Assembly: GCA_035294005.1 (NCBI GenBank)
Contig: DATGLT010000162.1
Location: 1 to 17,586, forward strand
Reading direction: 5' to 3'
DNA: 17,586 nt
DNA from: JANXQE01 sp035294005
Lineage (GTDB): Bacteria > Verrucomicrobiota > Verrucomicrobiia > Limisphaerales > UBA8199
Below are positions 1 through 5,506 of this stretch, piece by piece. The first letter of the stretch is position 1. Each line of letters starts with the position of its first letter. The notes below the pieces were generated by a model, which worked only from the letters and a program-made list of their open reading frames with translations, had not been told where the DNA came from and ran no database searches. The translations under genes and the position numbers were made by a program.

Positions 1-114
1 GATACCTCAAATGGGGTAAAAGACACATCGGTTCGAGTCCCAGTTAAGGCAGGTTCAAGGCTCCGGCGATCCCGGATTCTCATCGAAGAATTTCCGAGCA
101 AGGGTCAGAAAGCA
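1..114. other. Left flank of the recombination locus, no gene recognised
   Basis: No convincing gene is visible here. A short stretch near 31-41 resembles a tRNA T-loop (GGTTCGAGTCC), but the flanking arms do not pair, so no tRNA is called. Together with 236-305 this is the only sequence in the first 305 bases not explained by the left inverted repeat. On the minus strand the recombinase-tail fragment from the left repeat stays open until a TGA at 55-57. Confidence 0.5.
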
Positions 115-235
115 CCACCATTTTGAACATTGCGAGGAAAACTCGTTCGTGCGTTGCACGTCGAGAACGGTTTCGGCCAAGAAACACGCGGGTTTTTTGA
201 AGGTGACGGTCAAGGTTTGAGCGCTCAAAATGCGG
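55..235 (-). pseudogene. Inverted fragment of the serine recombinase 3' end
   Basis: Read on the minus strand, the left repeat encodes the same roughly 40 C-terminal residues as the recombinase (ILSAQTLTVTFKKP and onward to SKWW). It then continues for about 20 unrelated residues (CFLTLARKFFDENPGSPEP) to a TGA at 55-57. Upstream of 235 the frame is closed by a TGA at 244-246, three codons before the repeat, so this is not an intact gene. It is a 3' remnant or a recombination product. If the interior of the locus were inverted, this tail would become the C-terminus of the full-length recombinase. Confidence 0.6.
115..235 (+). repeat. Left copy of a perfect 121-bp inverted repeat
   Basis: This stretch is the exact reverse complement of 2150-2270. 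Identity starts at CCACCA (115-120), the terminal six bases of tmRNA in the other copy, and ends at TGCGG (231-235). Bases 114 and 236 both mismatch their partners. It contains a 14-bp palindrome at 216-229 (TTTGAGCGCTCAAA). Confidence 0.97.
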
Positions 236-305
236 AGATAAATTCACATTTCTGTCTGCGCATGAGAGCGCAGTCGAGCCGAGAAAAATCCGCGACGAAC
301 TGTTC

Positions 306-716
306 TCACGAATTGAACTTGTTTTGGATTCGCCAGCATTGTCGAACCGTGAGACGGATTCTAAATTTTGATATGATGAAATCCCTAAGTGCTTTTGCGG
401 TTATGCGGCGGGATTGTTGCCGTGCACGCTTCAGAAATACTTGCAGTTCCCTTGTTTGTTCTTCATTCAATTTCGTTGGACGGCCCGGGCGTTGATCTTC
501 TTCAAGCCCCGCCGTTCCCTTCTCCTTAAAGCGGCTAACCCAGTATGCCACTGCTCGGGGGGAGTCCCCATAGATCGCTCCAGCCTCGCTGGCTGATCGC
601 CCGCTCAGTACCAGAACGACACTATGCAAACGATGCAGCCAGCGTTCGCGTGGCGTCTTGCCGCGAAGTTCTCGCTGAAGACTAGCCGTTGGTTCAACTT
701 CGACTTTTCGACTCAT
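306..716 (-). CDS. Helix-turn-helix (IS630/winged-HTH type) DNA-binding protein
   Basis: A 136-residue protein read from ATG at 714-716. The upstream in-frame extension to 851 would lie inside the recombinase gene and is not used. The body has a first helix-turn-helix (ELRGKTPRERWLHRL, then VVLVLSGRSASEAGAIYGDS and AVAYWVSRFKEKG). A linker (GLEEDQRPGRPTKL) leads to a second winged-helix-like part (ITAKALRDFIISKF, RLTVRQCWRIQNKF). This is the DNA-binding layout of IS630-type transposases, but the protein stops before any DDE catalytic domain, and no such domain follows. It is divergent from the serine recombinase with a 42-bp gap. It could be a truncated transposase, a repressor of the recombinase, or a directionality factor; the sequence does not decide. 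The fold call is fairly safe, the role is inference. Confidence 0.7.
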   Translation of the reverse strand: MSRKVEVEPTASLQRELRGKTPRERWLHRLHSVVLVLSGRSASEAGAIYGDSPRAVAYWVSRFKEKGTAGLEEDQRPGRPTKLNEEQTRELQVFLKRARQQSRRITAKALRDFIISKFRIRLTVRQCWRIQNKFNS

Positions 717-758
717 TTTAATCTCGCAATTATTTATGTCACTTGCTATACTCTGACC
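717..758. promoter_or_regulatory. Short divergent promoter region with a candidate -10 for the recombinase
   Basis: Only 42 bp separate the two divergent start codons. A good -10 hexamer, TATACT at 747-752, ends six bases before the recombinase ATG at 759. If used, transcription would start at or next to the ATG and give a leaderless message. A -35 match 17 bp upstream (TCGCAA, 724-729) is weak. The HTH protein could control both genes from this spacer, which is inferred. Confidence 0.4.
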
Positions 759-2330
759 ATGCTCAAATACTTCATTTATTGTCGCAAATCCACCGAAGAC
801 GAGGATCGGCAGATACTCTCGATTGAAGCCCAAATTTCCGAATTGAACCACATTGCCCGCTCCAATGGACTCGTAGTGGCGCGGACTTTCAGTGAGAGCA
901 AAAGCGCCAAAGAACCTGGCCGCGAAGTCTTCAATGAAATGATGGGCCGCATCGAGCGTGGCGAGGCCAATGCCATTCTAACATGGAAACTCGACCGCCT
1001 CGCCCGCAACTTCGATGACGCTGGCAAGATCATCGGCATGCTTCAACGCGGCACAATCCAGGAAATCCGCGCATTTGAAAAAGCGTATCTGCCATCAGAC
1101 AACGTGCTGATGATCTCCGTCGAGTTCGGCATGGCGAATCAATACATCCGCGACTTGTCGATGAACATCCGTCGAGGTATCCGTGAGAAGATTCGCAGGG
1201 GTGTCTTTCACGGTCGTGCCCCGCTTGGCTACATCAATGAACCGCGTTTGCGCACCATCGAACCCGATCCGCAGCTATTTCCCAAGATAAAACGCATCTT
1301 GGAAATGTTCGCAACCGGCGAATACACGCTCACGGCCATCCAGCGCGAGATGGCGGCCGTCGGAATTCCACGGCGACAATATAAAGCCGGGCTGATAGGG
1401 CCGCTGCCACTCTCGTCGATCGGAAATCTGTTTCGCTGCCCCTTTTATTACGGCGTCTTCCAGCACAAGGGCGAGCTCCACCAAGGCACCCACCTTCCGA
1501 TGGTGTCCAAACGGACATGGGACCACATTCAAGCGGCACTTGTCCGTGTCGGCAAAGGTCGCAAGCAGCGCACTCAGAAAGGATTTAGATTTCTAAACTT
1601 TGCCACATGTGCATCGTGTGGCTATTGCATTACCGGCGAGCGCCATCGCAAGAAGAGTGGGCGCGAATATCATTACTACCGCTGCACCCACAAGAATAAA
1701 AAGGTGCATTGCGATGGCCGTGCCTTTGTACGTGACGATACCTTTGAGGCCGAGGTGAAGCGGAACACCTTCATAGCATCAATTCCCGACGAGTGGTTCG
1801 AGAAGTTCTCCGCCCGCATCGAAACCTGGGAGGCTGATGCCTCCAAGGAGAAGCAGGCGGAGATTGAGCGAATAAAAAGCGAATTGGTCAAGGTCAAAAC
1901 CAAAATTGACCGGCTCAATACCGCCTTTTCGGACGGCTCACTCGAGATGCAGGAGTTCAAGGAAATGAAGAACCCCCTAGTGGGCATTAAAGCGGGTTTA
2001 GAGCAAAAGGCGGACGAGTTGGAGCGAAGTAAGTTGAACCGGCTCGAACCCCTTAAACACTTCATTTTTGAGGCAAATCAGGCCCAAAAATGGATTAAGG
2101 AAGAGAATTGGGACGAAATGCGGGCGTATCTGAAAAAACTCGGCTCGAACCGCATTTTGAGCGCTCAAACCTTGACCGTCACCTTCAAAAAACCCGCGTG
2201 TTTCTTGGCCGAAACCGTTCTCGACGTGCAACGCACGAACGAGTTTTCCTCGCAATGTTCAAAATGGTGGAGGCGGCGGGAGTTGAACCCGCGTCCTTGG
2301 CAAATCTACCAGCCGCGACTACATGCTTAG
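759..2330 (+). CDS. Large serine recombinase (resolvase, recombinase and zinc-ribbon domains)
   Basis: A 523-residue site-specific DNA recombinase. The N-terminal resolvase domain (about 3-150) shows the nucleophile in YCRKSTEDE (Ser11) and the catalytic arginines in WKLDRLARN (Arg80, Arg83). The recombinase domain follows (about 150-265; HGRAPLGYINEP). A zinc ribbon carries Cys284, Cys287, Cys309 and Cys318. A charged coiled coil lies at about 362-425 and a C-terminal part ends near FKKP (residue 479). These are standard parts of integrases that recombine attP and attB. I start at the ATG at 759, because the longer frame from 624 has no homology upstream. The last 40 residues are encoded by the right inverted repeat. 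From 2265 the frame runs antisense through the tmRNA 3' end, giving the familiar tRNA-antisense tail WWRRRELNPRPW, then stops at 2330. The native C-terminus may therefore have been altered by insertion. Confidence 0.92.
   Translation: MLKYFIYCRKSTEDEDRQILSIEAQISELNHIARSNGLVVARTFSESKSAKEPGREVFNEMMGRIERGEANAILTWKLDRLARNFDDAGKIIGMLQRGTIQEIRAFEKAYLPSDNVLMISVEFGMANQYIRDLSMNIRRGIREKIRRGVFHGRAPLGYINEPRLRTIEPDPQLFPKIKRILEMFATGEYTLTAIQREMAAVGIPRRQYKAGLIGPLPLSSIGNLFRCPFYYGVFQHKGELHQGTHLPMVSKRTWDHIQAALVRVGKGRKQRTQKGFRFLNFATCASCGYCITGERHRKKSGREYHYYRCTHKNKKVHCDGRAFVRDDTFEAEVKRNTFIASIPDEWFEKFSARIETWEADASKEKQAEIERIKSELVKVKTKIDRLNTAFSDGSLEMQEFKEMKNPLVGIKAGLEQKADELERSKLNRLEPLKHFIFEANQAQKWIKEENWDEMRAYLKKLGSNRILSAQTLTVTFKKPACFLAETVLDVQRTNEFSSQCSKWWRRRELNPRPWQIYQPRLHA
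2150..2270 (-). repeat. Right copy of a perfect 121-bp inverted repeat
   Basis: This is the reverse complement of 115-235 without any mismatch. It encodes about residues 465-504 of the serine recombinase and includes the last six bases of ssrA (2265-2270 on the plus strand). The same palindrome lies at 2156-2169, just inside the inner edge, and is a candidate recombinase-binding site. Confidence 0.97.
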
Positions 2331-2620
2331 TCAGGAGATGTTTTCATCCGAGCGATAACGGCCTGACACCGAGTTGCTCAGCCTAGCCTGCAGGATAAGA
2401 GCTTCGGTTGATTACGCGCAGACGCCGCATCCAACCTAACCTGCTATGGCGTTCGTCCAGTGTAGCAGGTGTCCACCGGCGAACGTCGCGGCAATTTAGG
2501 CCGCGAGGGCTAATTCTTCGTTAGCAATTAACTTTTGGTTCGAGGTTTTAACGAGGCCAACGAACCATCCTCGGCATGCCGCCTCTGGCGTACCTGCTAA
2601 GTCGAAACCAGTACGCCCCC
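2265..2620 (-). ncRNA. ssrA: tmRNA (transfer-messenger RNA)
   Basis: The minus strand begins GGGGGCGTACTGGTTTCGAC at 2620 and ends in a T-arm and acceptor (GGACGCGGGTTCAACTCCCG, then CCGCCTCCACCA) with an encoded CCA, giving 356 nt. The 5' GGGGGCG pairs with 3' CGCCTCC as the acceptor stem, with one G-U pair. The mRNA-like part encodes a tag ending ANEELALAA followed by TAA. CTAAGCATGTAG near the 3' part matches the conserved end of the tmRNA core. tmRNA with SmpB frees ribosomes stalled on broken messages and tags the product for proteolysis. The 3' end is overlapped antisense by the serine recombinase frame, making it the probable integration target. Confidence 0.96.
2496..2525 (-). other. 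tmRNA proteolysis-tag reading frame
   Basis: The minus strand reads GCT AAC GAA GAA TTA GCC CTC GCG GCC TAA, giving tag peptide ANEELALAA. The ALAA ending is the standard signal for ClpXP-type proteases. GCT is taken as the resume codon because this gives the usual A-N-x start; the exact resume position is inferred. Confidence 0.8.
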
Positions 2621-2635
2621 GTGCGGAACAGTCTG

Positions 2636-2664
2636 AATATCAGGCCGGTTTGGCAGCGCGTCAA
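2636..2664 (-). promoter_or_regulatory. Candidate sigma70-type promoter of ssrA
   Basis: On the minus strand there is TTGACG (2664-2659), a 17-bp spacer and GATATT (2641-2636), 15 bp upstream of the mature tmRNA 5' end. The -35 matches five of six consensus bases, the -10 four of six. The extra leader would be removed by RNase P. Confidence 0.55.
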
Positions 2665-2744
2665 GCCAACGCAAACGCCGAACGCACATTCCCGCTCCCG
2701 CTCCAAGATCGGTCCGGGCAACAAGCGGCTTTCCCTCTTTTCCA

Positions 2745-2771
2745 GCCTGGCGACCAAAAGCCCCGCCAGGC
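2745..2771 (-). terminator. Hairpin between the histidine kinase gene and ssrA
   Basis: A perfect 8-bp stem (GCCTGGCG at 2745-2752 with CGCCAGGC at 2764-2771) and an 11-nt loop lie just downstream of the kinase stop. No U-tract follows on the minus strand, so it may only stabilise the mRNA end or act with Rho. Confidence 0.3.
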
Positions 2772-2780
2772 AGACCGCTT

Positions 2781-3710
2781 TTACGCGGGAGGTTTACCCT
2801 CCCCATCCAGATGGCTCACGGGTTTGGGAAGCGAAAAATACATCGTCGTGCCGACGCCGAGTTCACTGGTCGCCCGGGTTTCACCTCCGTGCCGGCGCAC
2901 GATTTGCCGGACATTGGCCAGGCCGATTCCCGTGCCTTCAAACTCTTCCTGCGTGTGCAAACGTTGAAAGACGCCAAAGAGTTTCTCCGCGTAACGCATG
3001 TCAAACCCCACTCCGTTGTCGCGGACGAAAAACTCCCAGCAGGCGCCCTTGTCCTCGCAACCGACGGCCACTTCCGCCGGGTTGCGCGGGCGGGTGTACT
3101 TCAAGGCATTCGACAGGAGGTTAGTCCAAACCTGCTTCATCAGGGAGCGATCGGCGCGCACGGCGGGCAAGGGCTTTAGATCCCACAAAACATTGCGTCC
3201 GCTGGTTTCCGAAGCCATTTCAGCGATGACCTCTTCAACCAGCGGGGACATTTCAACGTCGGCCTCTGCAGGAACGATGCGACTGGTTCGGGAAAAGGCC
3301 AGGAGGTCGTCAATCAGAGTGCTCATGCGTTTGGCCGAATCCGAAATAGCCCCGAGATAGCGCCTGGCTTCGTCGTTCAGCGTCGAGTCAGCTTCCTCCA
3401 ACAAAGCCTGCAAGTAACCGTTAATGTGGCGCAGAGGCGCTCGCAAGTCGTGGGAGACCGAGTAGCTGAAGGTTTCGAGTTCCTTATTGGCGGCTTCCAA
3501 TTGCGCGCTTCGTTTCACCAATTCGGCGTTGTTACGCCGCAATTCCAGTTGCGCCTGGGTCAGTTCCGCCGTGCGTTCCTGCACTCGTTTGTCCAACTCG
3601 ACTGTCAGGAGGAGCACTTCCCGGTTGGTCTGCTCCAGTTCGGTCTGCAGCAGCCGAATAATTTCCTGCGGCCCCTCCGGCAAGCGGCTTTGGCGTAGCT
3701 CGGCAGTCAT
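2781..3710 (-). CDS. Soluble sensor histidine kinase, last gene of the stressosome-type operon
   Basis: A 309-residue kinase without membrane segments. Residues about 15-80 are a charged coiled coil (TELEQTNREVLLLTVELDKR, then VQERTAELTQAQ). The HisKA domain has the phospho-acceptor His87 in SYSVSHDLRAPLRHINGY. The ATPase domain shows an N box with Asn197 and Asn201 (NLLSNALKYT), a G1 box with Asp231 (DNGVGFDM), an F box (FGVFQRLH) and a G2 box (GTGIGLA). This is the phytochrome-like class of bacterial histidine kinases. Its ATG overlaps the stop of the preceding phosphatase gene by four bases (ATGA), so the two are translationally coupled. With no sensory domain of its own, it probably receives its signal from the stressosome partners and phosphorylates a receiver, perhaps the divergent 6553-6933 product. 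That partnership is inference. Confidence 0.9.
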   Translation of the reverse strand: MTAELRQSRLPEGPQEIIRLLQTELEQTNREVLLLTVELDKRVQERTAELTQAQLELRRNNAELVKRSAQLEAANKELETFSYSVSHDLRAPLRHINGYLQALLEEADSTLNDEARRYLGAISDSAKRMSTLIDDLLAFSRTSRIVPAEADVEMSPLVEEVIAEMASETSGRNVLWDLKPLPAVRADRSLMKQVWTNLLSNALKYTRPRNPAEVAVGCEDKGACWEFFVRDNGVGFDMRYAEKLFGVFQRLHTQEEFEGTGIGLANVRQIVRRHGGETRATSELGVGTTMYFSLPKPVSHLDGEGKPPA

Positions 3711-4738
3711 AAGGCGGGGTTTGCGGCCACGAGCACCGTGGCGTCATCTTCGAACTTGCCCAGCGCCTCGAGCAGTTTCCGGGCAATGCGCACCGGCCCC
3801 TGAGCGGCCAGGTGCGCGTAATCATTCCACGACCACTGAGATGCGATCCCGTCAGAGTGCGCGATGAGAACCGCGCCTCGAGTCCATTCACGCTCGGTAA
3901 TCAGCGGTTCGGGTGCCTGCATCCCGAGAACGCCGCGCCGCATCACAAATCGGGACTTGTTGGAACCGTCCGCTAAACGAACCTCCACGTTGCCAATGCC
4001 CGCAACCGCAACGGCAGACCGCGCTAAATCAAACCGGGCAAGCCCCATGACCACACCGCGAGTTGCGCGGCATGCCCGTCCCACCCCGCGGAACAAATCC
4101 TCCAGCGGCTGATCAAAATGGGTTTCGACGTAGTGCCGGGCAGCCATGGACGCCTTCCGTGCCAAGGGACCATGCCCTAACCCGTCGATGACCCCCACCA
4201 GCGCGTGATCGGTCCACTGCCGGATCACAATCGCATCCCCATTTTCCGAGGTCCCTCGCCTGGGCCGCGTCACGGCCCCGCAATTGACCCGTCGCATAGA
4301 CACGCCTTTTCCACTGGGCCGCACCCAGCGCTGGCACAGGATCCGCAGGCTCCCGGGTTTGCTTTCAAACTCAAGCCGATCCATGAGACGGTTGACAGTT
4401 CCCAGCCCATTTCCCAGGCCGCCTCGCGTCGAGAAGCCATCGGTCAACGCCAATTCCACATCGGTTATTCCCGGACCGGTATCGATGGACTCGATTTGAA
4501 TGCCGTTCCGCTGATCAACCGAAAGAGGGGTTAAGCTCAACACGCCGCCGCCCGCGTGCTTCACCAAATTCGAAGCAAGTTCGCTCATCACCAGCGCGAT
4601 GTCTTCGCATTCGGAAGAACTGAACCCAATGGCACGCGCTGCCTGTCTGGCCTGGTCAGAGGCCCGCATCACGTCGGCCTGAGAGACCACTTTCAAGCCA
4701 GCTAGTGCCGGGGCATGGGTTAAGGACGTCGCAGCCAT
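3707..4738 (-). CDS. RsbT-like ATPase fused to RsbX/SpoIIE-type PP2C phosphatase
   Basis: A 343-residue fusion. Residues about 15-138 are a GHKL ATPase of the RsbT/RsbW anti-sigma kinase type: N box with Asn57 (SELASNLVKHA), G1 DTGPGI (Asp86) and G2 RGGLGNGLG (105-113). Residues about 150-340 are a PP2C/SpoIIE phosphatase of RsbX type: Asp185 in VIDGLGHG, Asp296 in HSDGI and the terminal acidic pair Asp331/Asp332 in EDDATVLVA, the metal-binding set. In stressosome systems RsbX dephosphorylates RsbR and RsbS and resets the complex. The N-terminal half is clearly a paralogue of the RsbT encoded just upstream. The start overlaps the rsbT end by 19 nt and the stop overlaps the kinase start by 4 nt. 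Whether the ATPase half still phosphorylates STAS partners is not known, though its key boxes look intact. Confidence 0.88.
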   Translation of the reverse strand: MAATSLTHAPALAGLKVVSQADVMRASDQARQAARAIGFSSSECEDIALVMSELASNLVKHAGGGVLSLTPLSVDQRNGIQIESIDTGPGITDVELALTDGFSTRGGLGNGLGTVNRLMDRLEFESKPGSLRILCQRWVRPSGKGVSMRRVNCGAVTRPRRGTSENGDAIVIRQWTDHALVGVIDGLGHGPLARKASMAARHYVETHFDQPLEDLFRGVGRACRATRGVVMGLARFDLARSAVAVAGIGNVEVRLADGSNKSRFVMRRGVLGMQAPEPLITEREWTRGAVLIAHSDGIASQWSWNDYAHLAAQGPVRIARKLLEALGKFEDDATVLVAANPAL

Positions 4739-5133
4739 TTCTTCAAAACCACAGAAGTGCCCCGGCCGATAGTCGAGTCGATCCGAAATTCGTCCATGAG
4801 GCGTTTGGCTCCCGGCAGGCCCATTCCAAGCCCGCCGCTCGAGGAGTAACCTTCGCGCATGGCCGTTTCAATGTCGGCGATGCCCGGGCCGCGATCGTCG
4901 AATTTAAGTTCCAGGCCTGGGCCGGAGTCACCCTCGAGGATGCGCCAGCTCATTTTGCCCTGGCCCGCATATTTAAAAACATTGCGGGCCATTTCGGAAC
5001 AGGCCGTGACGATGCGGGTGACGTCCGTGGGACCGAACCCGACCTCCTGCGCGAGTTGCCGGGCCGCGCGCCGGGCAAGGACGATGTCCCCTTCTCCTTC
5101 GATCGGCAGCTCGGTCGATGGCTCCTTATTCAT
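4720..5133 (-). CDS. rsbT: RsbT-type serine/threonine kinase (stressosome switch kinase)
   Basis: A 137-residue GHKL kinase. Visible are the N box with Glu47 and Asn51 (CSEMARNVFKYAG), the G1 box with Asp80 (DDRGPGI) and the glycine lid (SSSGGLGMGL, 98-106). In the Bacillus stressosome, RsbT is held by RsbR/RsbS, phosphorylates both on STAS residues under stress, and is then released to activate a downstream effector. I use the ATG at 5131-5133, which overlaps the end of rsbS and gives the normal family length; an upstream start at 5187 would extend 18 residues into rsbS. No Shine-Dalgarno site is visible, consistent with coupling. No RsbU target is encoded nearby, so the released kinase may act on the ATPase-phosphatase fusion or the histidine kinase (inference). 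Confidence 0.9.
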   Translation of the reverse strand: MNKEPSTELPIEGEGDIVLARRAARQLAQEVGFGPTDVTRIVTACSEMARNVFKYAGQGKMSWRILEGDSGPGLELKFDDRGPGIADIETAMREGYSSSGGLGMGLPGAKRLMDEFRIDSTIGRGTSVVLKKWLRRP

Positions 5134-5506
5134 GAGAGGTGTGGCCACGACGCGGTTTTTCGGCCAGGTCAAGCGCCCGATCGACATTCAACGAGGCTTC
5201 AATACTGCCCAGTTTAAGACCAATCTCAGTGGCCGCCACCGCGACAGCCGGTTGCATCCCGGCTATAATCGCGCGGCTTCCCATGATGTTGATCATTTGA
5301 GCTGTCTCGGAAATGGTTCGCGCAAAAAACGAATCCAGGGTTTCCACGAGCGAAATGTCCATCACGACCGCTTTGGGTTCGTGGCGTTCCATTGCTTCGA
5401 GCACTTTTTGCTGCAGCGCCGACACCGTCGTGTCATCGGCCTCGGCAGGCACCGTGACCAGGAGCAGATCCCGGAGTTTGAGCACGGAAAGATGCGATTC
5501 GTTCAT
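5126..5506 (-). CDS. rsbS: RsbS-type STAS protein (stressosome scaffold)
   Basis: A 126-residue single STAS-domain protein. The conserved phosphorylation site is present as Ser59 in TLDSFFAR, the same position as Ser59 of Bacillus subtilis RsbS, the target of RsbT. The core strands and helices follow the family pattern (VLKLRDLLLVTVP, AVVMDISLVETLDS, AIIAGMQPAVA). RsbS and RsbR co-assemble into the large stressosome that binds RsbT. The ATG overlaps the rsbR stop by four bases (ATGA), and its end overlaps the rsbT start, so dosage of the three core parts is likely coupled. The family call is strong. Confidence 0.92.
   Translation of the reverse strand: MNESHLSVLKLRDLLLVTVPAEADDTTVSALQQKVLEAMERHEPKAVVMDISLVETLDSFFARTISETAQMINIMGSRAIIAGMQPAVAVAATEIGLKLGSIEASLNVDRALDLAEKPRRGHTSHE

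Larger units (their letters stand above)
115..2270. mobile_element. Putative compact serine-recombinase element bounded by 121-bp inverted repeats at the ssrA 3' end
   Basis: Two perfect inverted copies of 121 bp (115-235 and 2150-2270) bracket a divergent pair: a helix-turn-helix protein and a large serine recombinase. The right boundary falls six bases inside the tmRNA gene, a classical integration target for bacterial islands. I see no direct repeat of the ssrA 3' end on the left, so a normal attL/attR pair is not demonstrated. Homologous or site-specific recombination between the repeats would invert the interior. Alternatives are a decayed head-to-head pair of elements of the same family, of which only the recombinase tail remains on the left, or a fold-back assembly artefact near a contig end. 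The repeats and genes are seen directly; mobility is inferred. Confidence 0.5.

Noticed and set aside
25..60. Possible tRNA 3' half (GGTTCGAGTCC T-loop-like stretch)
   Set aside because: The T-stem has only about three of five pairs, and no anticodon arm, acceptor stem or CCA can be placed.
130..495. Plus-strand open frame beginning in the left inverted repeat
   Set aside because: It is the antisense of the recombinase tail and then of the HTH gene; no domain or start signal supports it.
2576..3124. Plus-strand frames opposite the tmRNA and histidine kinase
   Set aside because: They are antisense shadows of ssrA and a well-supported kinase gene, with arginine/proline-rich composition and no motifs.
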